Positions 1-5,573 of a DNA stretch of 17,593 nucleotides are shown piece after piece. Both the position numbers and the translations under genes were made by a program. Every line of letters starts with the position of its first letter. Position 1 is the first letter of the stretch. The stretch is from Oscillospiraceae bacterium (GTDB lineage: Bacteria > Bacillota_A > Clostridia > Oscillospirales > Oscillospiraceae): positions 1-17,593 of the forward strand of contig JAEDOK010000022.1 of assembly GCA_016302005.1 (NCBI GenBank). The letters run 5' to 3'. The notes under the pieces were generated by a model. The model worked only from the letters and a program-made list of their open reading frames with translations. It ran no database searches and had not been told where the DNA came from.

Positions 1-42
1 AAGAACGAGCTTCAAGAGTTAGAAATGCAACTCATAAGATAA
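1..42 (+). CDS. C-terminal end of an unidentified gene (partial)
   Basis: Frame 1 reads 13 codons (KNELQELEMQLIR) to a TAA at 40-42. The charged, leucine-rich helical end would suit the tail of a coiled-coil protein such as a large serine recombinase, but 13 residues cannot identify a family. Frame 3 is also open, to about 143, so the choice of frame is not certain. The DNA here is AT-rich, unlike the genes further right. Confidence 0.3.
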   Translation, partial: KNELQELEMQLIR

Positions 43-86
43 GTCAAAGGACCGACAAATTCCAATTTGACAAACTGATTAGCATA

Positions 87-167
87 GTTTCAGTCCTAAA
101 AGAGAGTTTCACTTCCCGCTTAATAGTTTCATTTTTTGAGTGAAACCAAATGAAACCTTTTGAAACC
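87..167. repeat. Phased GTTTCA / TGAAACC short repeats
   Basis: GTTTCA occurs at 87, 106 and 126 (19-20 bp steps). The reverse-complement core then occurs as TGAAACC at 141, 151 and 161, exactly 10 bp apart. The third GTTTCA and first TGAAAC also form a short inverted repeat. Helical phasing and the opposed arms suggest a multi-site protein-binding region (operator, recombinase/accessory site or iteron-like array). Its role is not known. Confidence 0.6.
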
Positions 168-232
168 GTATCATTATTATCAAACTAATTCAAAAAAGCA
201 ATGCTGCTTTGCATTCGCAAGGAGGCAAAACC

Positions 233-643
233 ATGTGCTATATTCTTTACGGCGCGGTCAATCGGGAGATCGACGCAAGTGATTTGGAACGCATCACAAA
301 ATCATCTGACTTCACCTTCCGCAAGGGGACAAAGCACGATGTTAAGATGTGCGTCATCGGAAATGCGTATGACTACCGCGTGACCGATTGGGTCTGTGAC
401 TGCGATTTTCCGGTCGGCGCAAAGGATCCGGAGCGGCCCGAGCTGAAGGAGCTTGCAGCAGTGCTGAACGCCCTTCGTTCCGCGCGGAATGCAAAGTGCG
501 TGTATCTCTGCAAGACATGGGCAGGAACCCGAAACAAAACGGAAGAAACGGTTTCCATAGAGGCGCTTGACCTCCCCGCTTTCCTTGCCGATATGAAGCT
601 GAACTGCCTGTACCGCATCGACCTCTCTCCGGCGACCGCGTAG
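233..643 (+). CDS. Uncharacterised 136-residue cytosolic protein
   Basis: I do not recognise this family. The start is the ATG at 233, 7 nt after a strong AAGGAGG (219-225); an upstream in-frame TTG at 209 has no ribosome site. The 136-residue product has no signal peptide or membrane segment. It has seven cysteines (C2, C40, C55, C57, C89, C93, C125), including a CDC at 55-57 and a CVYLC at 89-93, which could bind metal or form a redox site, but this is only suggested by spacing. A charged helix lies around residues 66-87. It stands alone: no gene overlaps it, and the next one has its own promoter. A small inverted repeat (AATGC/GCATT, 202-214) lies just before the ribosome site. The gene follows the AT-rich phased-repeat region, so it may be the first resident gene after a junction. 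Confidence 0.75.
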   Translation: MCYILYGAVNREIDASDLERITKSSDFTFRKGTKHDVKMCVIGNAYDYRVTDWVCDCDFPVGAKDPERPELKELAAVLNALRSARNAKCVYLCKTWAGTRNKTEETVSIEALDLPAFLADMKLNCLYRIDLSPATA

Positions 644-685
644 GGTCCCTCCTCCGCATGTAAAAATTTTTTTGCCGTCGGTCGC

Positions 686-714
686 TTGACTTCCTCGGGG
701 GAATCAGCTATAAT
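686..714 (+). promoter_or_regulatory. Sigma-A promoter of the 77-residue gene
   Basis: TTGACT (686-691), a 17-bp spacer and a perfect TATAAT (709-714) predict a start near 721. That is only three bases before the first hairpin motif at 724. Confidence 0.85.
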
Positions 715-723
715 AACAGTACA

Positions 724-770
724 GCGTGTAGCATGACTGCGTAAATCCGGTTGTTGCTACGCGTTTTTAT
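724..770 (+). promoter_or_regulatory. Leader hairpin with U-tract (motif copy 1)
   Basis: GCGTGTAGC (724-732) can pair with GCTACGC (756-762), followed by a T-rich run. The loop holds GCGTAAATCCGG (739-750). The same stem sequence and loop recur after the gene at 1063-1109. Because it begins at the predicted transcription start, it could be an attenuator or end a ~45-nt RNA. No known riboswitch class was recognised. Confidence 0.6.
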
Positions 771-816
771 TTTCGGCGTCATGTTTCGTCGGTGACCGCC
801 GGAGGGAGGTGAGCGA

Positions 817-1050
817 ATGAAACGAGTGAAGGCAGCGTGCATCTGCCAGACGCTGCATTTCATGCGCAAGGAGGAGCTTGGGCAGACGGAAGCGTCGGTG
901 CAGGAGGAGGTCGAGCGCTATAAGCAGTCTCTCGACAGAAGCCGTACACAGTACAAAATTTTGGAAGAGACGTTGCAGCCGGACGGCTCCGTCATTCTGA
1001 AGCTGAAGAAACAATATAATCAGAGTCCGGTCGGGGAATATTTCAACTGA
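817..1050 (+). CDS. Uncharacterised 77-residue protein
   Basis: The ATG at 817 lies 6 nt after GGAGGT (805-810), within a purine-rich GGAGGGAGGTGA run. The 77-residue product starts with a basic segment holding a C-I-C pair (residues 8-10). A strongly charged, probably helical middle follows (about 16-48, rich in E, K, Q and R). The C-terminal part looks like a short beta unit (ILEETLQPDGSVILKLKKQY). No signal peptide or membrane segment is visible. It resembles small conserved proteins of clostridia, but I cannot name a family or role. The gene has its own near-consensus promoter and a U-tailed hairpin directly after it that copies the hairpin in its leader. It is therefore a self-contained monocistronic unit, possibly controlled at the RNA level. 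Confidence 0.75.
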   Translation: MKRVKAACICQTLHFMRKEELGQTEASVQEEVERYKQSLDRSRTQYKILEETLQPDGSVILKLKKQYNQSPVGEYFN

Positions 1051-1062
1051 CCGCAGAAACAA

Positions 1063-1109
1063 GCGTGTAGCGAAAGCGTAAATCCGGCTTTTTGCTGCAC
1101 GCTTTTTTT
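1063..1109 (+). terminator. Intrinsic terminator (motif copy 2)
   Basis: GCGTGTAGC (1063-1071) pairs with GCTGCACGC (1094-1102, one G-U pair), followed by seven T (1103-1109). The loop contains GCGTAAATCCGG (1076-1087), identical to the leader copy. It sits 12 nt after the stop of the 77-residue gene. Confidence 0.8.
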
Positions 1110-1140
1110 GCGCCGTATGGAAAAAAACGACGGGCTTTTT

Positions 1141-1301
1141 GATACTAAAAACCGATTAAAATATTCATTTCAATCGGTTTTCAACGCCGTTCCGGCGTTG
1201 CATTTTCGCGATGATAAGGTAAGCATCGCGAAAATATGTCTCATACCAATCACGATATCGCAATTAAAATGTGCTTTGCACATTTTAATTGGTGATTGGT
1301 A
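1141..1301 (+). mobile_element. 161-bp palindromic MITE-like element, copy 1
   Basis: One of three copies (also 2699-2859 and 13884-14044), each 161 bp and flanked on both sides by T in the element's orientation. In order it holds four inverted repeats: AAAACCGATT/AATCGGTTTT, CAACGCCG/CGGCGTTG, ATTTTCGCGATG/CATCGCGAAAAT, and an outer TACCAATCAC/GTGATTGGTA enclosing CAATTAAAATGTGC/GCACATTTTAATTG. The ends are imperfect inverted repeats beginning ATACYAA. By eye it differs from copy 2 at 2 of 161 positions. There is no transposase gene in it. It lies in the leader of the MATE gene, ending 30 bp before the start codon, and may have displaced the native promoter. Confidence 0.9.
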
Positions 1302-1331
1302 TGAAAAATCAATTATTTGGAGGAAAAACCC

Positions 1332-2750
1332 TTGGAGCAAAAGTCAAATCTTTTTTTGGAAACGGAAATAATCGGCAAGCTGATGCGGAAATACGCAATC
1401 CCCTGCATCATTTCCCTGCTTGTCGCCGCATTGTACAACATCGTTGACCAGATCTTTATCGCAAACGCGTCCTATCTCGGCTCCTACGGCAACGCCGCCA
1501 ATACGGTCGTGTTCCCGCTGACCGTGGTAGCCCTCGCCATTGCCGTGATGATCGGAGACGGCTGCTGCGTCTTTGTCAGCATCAGCCTCGGCGCAAACAA
1601 GAAGGACGACGCGCACAAGAGCATCGGCAGCGCCGTTTTGCTCTGCGTAATCAGCGGTGTCGTTCTGACCGCAGTCTACCTGATCTTTCAGGAAGGCATT
1701 CTAACTCTGTTTGGCGGACGGGTCAACGAGGAGACCTTCCGCTGCGCAAAGGAATATTTCTTCTGGATCACCCTCGGTGTCCCCTTCTATATGTTCGGGC
1801 AGGCGATGAATCCGATCATCCGCTCGGACGGCAGTCCCAAATTCGCGATGGTATCCACGCTGGCGGGCGCTGCGGTCAACATCGTGCTGGACCCGATTTT
1901 CATCTTCGTATTCCGCTGGGGCATGATGGGCGCTGCGGTCGCGACGATCCTCGGGCAGATCGTGACAGCGGCACTGGCAATCTGGTATCTGTTCCATATG
2001 AAGGCAGTCAAGCTGGAAAAAAGCAGCTTCCGCCTCCACGGCAAGCTTGCCGCAAGATACCTGCCGCTGGGCATTTGCAGCTTCCTTTCGCAGATCTCTT
2101 TGGTCGCCGCAATGGCTGCGATCAACAACATGATCCGCAAATACGGCGCGCTGGATGAGATCTTCTCGCAGGAGGCGTATTCGCAGATTCCGATGGCAGT
2201 GGTCGGTATCGTGATGAAATTCTTCCAGATTGTGATTTCCATCGCGGTCGGCATGGCGGCAGGCTGCATTCCGATTGTCGGGTACAACATCGGCGCGAAT
2301 CGCAAGGATCGCGCGAAGAGCCTGTTCACGCGCCTGTTGATCGCGGAGGCTGTGGTCGGCGCAGTCGCGCTGTTTATCGTAGAGGTGTTCCCGCGTCAGC
2401 TCATCGGCATTTTCGGTGCCGCAAACGAAAGCGTCTATTACACCGATTACGCAATCAAGTGCTTCCGCATTTACCTGTGCATGATGGTCTTTGCCACGGT
2501 GAATAAGGCGACCTTTATCTATTTGCAGTCCCTCGGCAAGGCATTGACCTCCACCGTCTTGTCCATGGTGCGTGAGGTCGTCTTCGGCGTCGGCTTTGCG
2601 CTGCTGCTGCCGCGGTTCTTCGGGCTGGACGGCGTACTCTACTCCATGCCGGTATCAGATGTGCTTACCTTCATCCTTTCCGCGATCGTTATCGTTTATA
2701 CCAATCACCAATTAAAATGTGCAAAGCACATTTTAATTGCGATATCGTGA
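1332..2750 (+). CDS. MATE family multidrug/sodium antiporter, C-terminus altered by an insertion
   Basis: A 12-helix exporter of the MATE family, which uses H+ or Na+ gradients to expel cationic drugs and metabolites. Family features are the opening IGKLMRKYAIPCIISLL, the NIVDQIFIAN segment in helix 1, and two similar six-helix halves with a central loop near residue 230. Length is about 472 residues, normal for the family. The most likely start is the TTG at 1332, 8 nt after GGAGG (1319-1323); the earlier TTG at 1317 overlaps that site. The last 17 or so residues (from TNHQLK) are encoded by an inverted 161-bp element that begins at 2699 and supplies the stop. Removing the element plus one duplicated base makes the frame run on to IVYTYKTLKSDPKEEAAK and a TGA at 2907. 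No native promoter is visible, since another copy of the element fills the leader. The substrate is unknown. Confidence 0.9.
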   Translation: MEQKSNLFLETEIIGKLMRKYAIPCIISLLVAALYNIVDQIFIANASYLGSYGNAANTVVFPLTVVALAIAVMIGDGCCVFVSISLGANKKDDAHKSIGSAVLLCVISGVVLTAVYLIFQEGILTLFGGRVNEETFRCAKEYFFWITLGVPFYMFGQAMNPIIRSDGSPKFAMVSTLAGAAVNIVLDPIFIFVFRWGMMGAAVATILGQIVTAALAIWYLFHMKAVKLEKSSFRLHGKLAARYLPLGICSFLSQISLVAAMAAINNMIRKYGALDEIFSQEAYSQIPMAVVGIVMKFFQIVISIAVGMAAGCIPIVGYNIGANRKDRAKSLFTRLLIAEAVVGAVALFIVEVFPRQLIGIFGAANESVYYTDYAIKCFRIYLCMMVFATVNKATFIYLQSLGKALTSTVLSMVREVVFGVGFALLLPRFFGLDGVLYSMPVSDVLTFILSAIVIVYTNHQLKCAKHILIAIS

Positions 2751-2859
2751 TTGGTATGAGACATATTTTCGCGATGCTTACCTTATCATCGCGAAAATGC
2801 AACGCCGGTACGGCGTTGAAAACCGATTGAAATGAATATTTTAATCGGTTTTTAGTATT
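2699..2859 (-). mobile_element. 161-bp palindromic MITE-like element, copy 2 (inside the MATE gene)
   Basis: Reverse-orientation copy of the element at 1141-1301, with the same length and ends. It is flanked by A at 2698 and A at 2860, the complement of the T/T flanks of the other copies, which fits a 1-bp duplication or no duplication. It interrupts the last codons of the MATE exporter and provides a new stop at 2748-2750. Copies 1 and 2 are inverted repeats around the exporter. Confidence 0.9.
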
Positions 2860-2905
2860 ACACCTATAAGACACTCAAATCCGACCCGAAGGAGGAGGCA
2901 GCGAA

Positions 2906-3010
2906 ATGATGTGCATTACCGCCGGTCGTCCGTTCTGCAGCGGCGCGTCCGGAACGGAAGCCTGCGGGAAATATGCTCGCTGCGCTTATGCCGGAGCCAT
3001 CTTCAAATAG
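2906..3010 (+). CDS. Small cysteine-rich 34-residue protein
   Basis: A short ORF of 34 codons with an excellent ribosome site (AAGGAGGAGG, 2889-2898) 7 nt before its ATG; a second ATG follows at once. The product begins MMCITAGRPFC and has four cysteines (C3, C11, C20, C26) in 34 residues, with glycine and alanine between them and no membrane segment. The spacing could suit a zinc or disulfide knot, but this is inference. Its start overlaps (ATGA) the stop that the MATE gene would have without the inserted element, so it was probably translationally coupled to that exporter. The insertion now leaves 155 nt between the MATE stop and this ORF. I do not recognise the family. Confidence 0.6.
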   Translation: MMCITAGRPFCSGASGTEACGKYARCAYAGAIFK

Positions 3011-3057
3011 ATTTCTCGTAATTTTCAAAATCCGTTCACAACTTCGCAGGGAAGCCA

Positions 3058-3066
3058 TGGTATGAT
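3058..3066 (+). promoter_or_regulatory. Extended -10 promoter before the candidate RNA
   Basis: TGGTATGAT (3058-3066) fits an extended -10 (TGn plus TATGAT). The -35 is weak: TTCACA at 3035-3040, with a 20-bp gap. The predicted start near 3073 lies two bases before the first stem of the candidate RNA. Confidence 0.5.
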
Positions 3067-3072
3067 GATAAC

Positions 3073-3319
3073 AGAAAACAGGACGCCCCGAGTTTCGGAT
3101 ATGTGGGCGCCGATGCCGTGGAAATATCTGCGGATAAGCCGACGGCGCACCTGCGTGACAATATCCGGTTCTGTTTTGTGCATCCCCGTTGAACGCATTC
3201 TTCTTTTCATACTGTGAACCGACACAAACACTTTTTCCTTTCTTTCATGCCCCTATCAAAGCAAAAATTCCACACAAAACGCAAGAGACGCATCGCGTTT
3301 TGTGTGGAATCCTTTTTAT
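3073..3319 (+). ncRNA. Candidate structured non-coding RNA
   Basis: The stretch has no convincing ORF but folds by hand into nested stems. P1 is AAAACAGGAC (3075-3084) with GTTCTGTTTT (3168-3177), ten pairs including one G-U. P2 is CGGATAT (3096-3102) with ATATCCG (3161-3167), perfect and directly stacked on P1. P3 is GCGCCG (3107-3112) with CGGCGC (3143-3148). A promoter precedes it and a 16-bp terminator hairpin follows at 3267-3319. I compared it from memory with 6S, SRP RNA, T-box, cobalamin, TPP, ZTP and M-box patterns and found no match. It could be a regulator of its own or a leader whose gene is lost. Confidence 0.4.
3263..3319. terminator. Strong, probably bidirectional terminator
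   Basis: A perfect 16-bp stem, ATTCCACACAAAACGC (3267-3282) with its complement (3295-3310), is followed by CCTTTTTAT on plus. On minus it is followed by TTTTTG (3267-3262). Confidence 0.85.
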
Positions 3320-3349
3320 GTGCTTGTCGGGATCATTCCCATATGCGCA

Positions 3350-3397
3350 AACCGATCTGCAAGGACGCATCGTCCTCGCAGATCGGTTGATTTTTTT
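3350..3397 (+). terminator. Second terminator hairpin
   Basis: AACCGATCTGC (3350-3360) pairs with GCAGATCGGTT (3378-3388), extended inside by AGGACG/CGTCCT across one mismatch. Seven T follow at 3391-3397, giving plus-strand polarity. It may also end the minus-strand P-loop gene, whose stop is at 3400, although no U-tract follows on that side. Confidence 0.75.
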
Positions 3398-3399
3398 AT

Positions 3400-3810
3400 T
3401 TACAGATACGCCTTGATCGCCTCAGTCGCCTTGGCAGGGTCTTCAGAGACGACGATGGTAAAGGAGAGATCGTTCGCCTTGCCGAATTGATCGCACCACA
3501 GCACGAAGTCCTCGACCTCGGCGACATCAGCGTTCTTCACGAGCTTATAGAAGCTGTCAATAAAAATATGGCTGATGTCAAAGTTGCCCGCGTGCAGACC
3601 GCTGATGAAGCCCTTCAGGAAGGTCAGCGAGCCCATCATGTACTCCTGATAGTCGATCAGGCGAACGCGGATGTCAATATCATAACGCAGCTTGGTGCCC
3701 TTTTCGATACAGACCATGCTGCCGGTTTCGTTCTTCACGGATTCGTTGATGTCTTGGATCAACTGCTTGGTCTTGCCGGAACCTTTCAGTCCCATAATTA
3801 ACTTAACCAT
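3400..3810 (-). CDS. Small P-loop NTPase-like protein
   Basis: A 136-residue protein with a clear Walker A motif, GLKGSGKT at residues 7-14, right after the first beta strand. A Walker B-like strand HIFID is at 81-85. The pattern of one P-loop, a helix, and a hydrophobic strand ending in Asp fits a minimal RecA/thymidine-kinase-like fold; similar proteins in clostridia have been labelled generic ATP-binding or 'PilT-like', which says little about function. No signal peptide or membrane helix is seen, so it is probably cytosolic. The ATG at 3810 follows AAAGGAGG by 8 nt. It has its own promoter (3841-3869) and is separated from upstream pgi by a block of repeats, so it is probably monocistronic. 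Fold call fairly secure; biochemical role unknown. Confidence 0.8.
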   Translation of the reverse strand: MVKLIMGLKGSGKTKQLIQDINESVKNETGSMVCIEKGTKLRYDIDIRVRLIDYQEYMMGSLTFLKGFISGLHAGNFDISHIFIDSFYKLVKNADVAEVEDFVLWCDQFGKANDLSFTIVVSEDPAKATEAIKAYL

Positions 3811-3840
3811 AGGAAATTCCTCCTTTGTATTGGTAATTCT

Positions 3841-3869
3841 ATTGTATCAAGTTTTTTCCGTTTTTGCAA
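3841..3869 (-). promoter_or_regulatory. Promoter of the P-loop gene
   Basis: On the minus strand TTGCAA (3869-3864), a 17-bp spacer and TACAAT (3846-3841) lie about 31 bp before the start codon. Confidence 0.8.
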
Positions 3870-3907
3870 GCATGCGGGAAATTTTAACAAAAAATCCATA
3901 TCCGCCG

Positions 3908-4119
3908 TTCCGCGCAATGACACAGGAAAACTACCCTTCTTGTCATTGCGAAGCCGGTGCGCACACCGGTCGTGGCAATCTCAGGCTGTAGGTTTGTACG
4001 CACTCCGTTGTTCCTGCACAGGATTGCCACGTCGCTTCGCTCCTCGCAATGACATAATTGGCTACCCTCTTTATCATTGTGAAACCGGTGCGCACACCGG
4101 CTGTGGCAATCTCGTGTAG
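3908..4119. repeat. ~131-bp repeat units between pgi and the P-loop gene
   Basis: This gene-free stretch holds about one and a half units of the family that is tandem at 8661-8966. Diagnostic pieces are TCATTGCGA, the hairpin CCGGTG-CGCA-CACCGG (two copies, 131 bp apart), GTGGCAATCTC, a linker like CTGTAGGTTTGTACGCA (from 3986) with TTCCTGCAC, and GATTGCCACGTCGCT followed by CTCCTCGCAATGACA. It ends about 11 bp from the pgi stop. The long hairpin potential may stop transcription from pgi. Confidence 0.85.
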
Positions 4120-4130
4120 GTATTTACGAA

Positions 4131-5423
4131 TCAATACCCCGGCTTGCCGAGGAGCTTGAACATATTTCTCTTATAGAACTCCACGCCGGGCTGGTTGAAC
4201 GGGTTCACGCCGAGCATATACGCCGAGATGCCGCAGGACAGCTCGAAGAAATAGAACAGCTCGCCGAGGGTGTCCGCATCGACCTCATCGGTCTGCAGCA
4301 CCATGACGGGAACGCCGCCGTCCACATGGGCGCTCAGTGTGCCCTGGAATGCCTGCTCCTCCACGAAATCAAGCGTCTTGCCCTCTAAGTAATTCAGACC
4401 GTCGAGGTTCTTCCAATCCACCTCAATGGAGGTCTTCTTGCGCGGCGGGGTGAAGCGGACGACCGTCTCAAACAGGTTGCGTTCGCCCTGCTGGATCATC
4501 TGCCCGAGGGAGTGCAGATCCGCTGTGAATTCAGCGGTCGCCGGGAAGATGCCCTTGCCGTCCTTGCCCTCGCTTTCGCCGAAGAGCTGCTGCCACCAGC
4601 CCGCGAAATAGCGGAAGCTCGGCTCATAGCAGCACAGCATCTCAATGGACTTGCCCTTGCGGTAGAGCAGGTTGCGGATGGCGGCATACTGCCATGCGGG
4701 GTTCTCAAACGAGCGGATATCCAGCTCTTTTCTCGCACGCGCCGCGCCGAGCATCACATCAACGGGGCTGATGCCCGCGACCGCCATCGGCAGCAGACCC
4801 ACCGCCGTCAGCACGCTGTAGCGTCCGCCCACATTGGGCGGAATGACGAAGGTCTCATAGCCCTCCTCTGTCGCCATCTGACGCAGTGCGCCCTTGGCGG
4901 GATCGGTGGTGACATAAATACGCTTCTTCGCCTTCTCCGCGCCGTACTTCCGCTCGAGCATCCAACGCAGCGCACGGGTGGCAATGGCAGGCTCGGTCGT
5001 CGTGCCGGACTTGGAAATGATATTGATGGAGAAATCCTTGCCCTCCAGCAGGGCGCACAGCTCCTGCCACGCGCGGGTGGAGAGGTTGTTGCCCGCGAAG
5101 AACACCTGCGGATCCTTACCGCCGAGGTTATGGTTCTGCCCCTTGACCAGCTCGATGGCGGCACGCGGTCCTAAATAAGAGCCGCCGATGCCCACAACGA
5201 CGAACACCTCGGAATCCGAGCGGATCTTCTCCGCTGCGCGGCGGATACGGCGCATCTCATCCGTCTCCTCGAAGGTGGGCAGGTTCAGCCAGCCGAGGAA
5301 ATCATTGCCGGGGCCCTTGCCGTCAGTGAGGAGCTTATGCGCGTTAAATACCTCCTGCTCCGCGGCAAGCAGATCGGGCAGGGACAAATCGCCCCATACG
5401 TTGGAAATATCCAGTTTAATCAT
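4131..5423 (-). CDS. pgi: Glucose-6-phosphate isomerase
   Basis: Interconverts glucose-6-phosphate and fructose-6-phosphate in the cytosol, step two of glycolysis. The 430-residue length fits the short Bacillus-type Pgi. Visible motifs are GIGGSYLG (78-85) and KSGTTTEPA (138-146) for the sugar-phosphate site, and signature 1, GGRYSVLTAVG (199-209). GESEGKDGKG (282-291) carries the likely catalytic glutamate, His304 is in LHSLGQ, and signature 2, GVNPFNQPGVEFYK (405-418), ends in the conserved lysine. The start is the ATG at 5423, preceded by GGAAGGAGA; the frame stays open upstream, but that part is AT-rich and lies in the divergent promoter region. It faces away from glucokinase (5574), with 150 bp between start codons, so the first two steps of glucose use are neighbours but separately transcribed. 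No clear -35/-10 pair was found. Confidence 0.97.
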   Translation of the reverse strand: MIKLDISNVWGDLSLPDLLAAEQEVFNAHKLLTDGKGPGNDFLGWLNLPTFEETDEMRRIRRAAEKIRSDSEVFVVVGIGGSYLGPRAAIELVKGQNHNLGGKDPQVFFAGNNLSTRAWQELCALLEGKDFSINIISKSGTTTEPAIATRALRWMLERKYGAEKAKKRIYVTTDPAKGALRQMATEEGYETFVIPPNVGGRYSVLTAVGLLPMAVAGISPVDVMLGAARARKELDIRSFENPAWQYAAIRNLLYRKGKSIEMLCCYEPSFRYFAGWWQQLFGESEGKDGKGIFPATAEFTADLHSLGQMIQQGERNLFETVVRFTPPRKKTSIEVDWKNLDGLNYLEGKTLDFVEEQAFQGTLSAHVDGGVPVMVLQTDEVDADTLGELFYFFELSCGISAYMLGVNPFNQPGVEFYKRNMFKLLGKPGY

Positions 5424-5537
5424 CTGTGAAGTCTCCTTCCGGTAAGATTTGCTTTTTTTATTATGGTACATCAAAACGGAGAAAAACTCAATACAATATT
5501 CAAAAAAGTTTAGGTAGAAATCCTCTTTGCAATTGTG

Positions 5538-5543
5538 TATAAT
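5538..5543 (+). promoter_or_regulatory. Probable -10 of the glk-mrnC-rqcH operon
   Basis: A perfect TATAAT lies 30 bp before the glk start. The -35 region at 17 bp spacing reads TAGAAA, a poor match, so the promoter may be weak or activator-dependent. Confidence 0.5.
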
Positions 5544-5573
5544 GGCAACAGAAACAGAAAGGATGTGCATTTG

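Noticed and set aside
1108..1371. Plus-strand ORF of 87 codons across element copy 1
   Set aside because: The frame is open only because the 161-bp element is open in that frame. The same peptide appears at copies 2 and 3. There is no ribosome site, and it overlaps the MATE start.
1141..2859. Composite transposon made of the two inverted elements and the MATE gene
   Set aside because: The outer flanks (T at 1140, A at 2860) do not match as a duplication, whereas each copy alone has the T/T signature. Excision of copy 2 alone restores the MATE frame, which indicates separate insertions.
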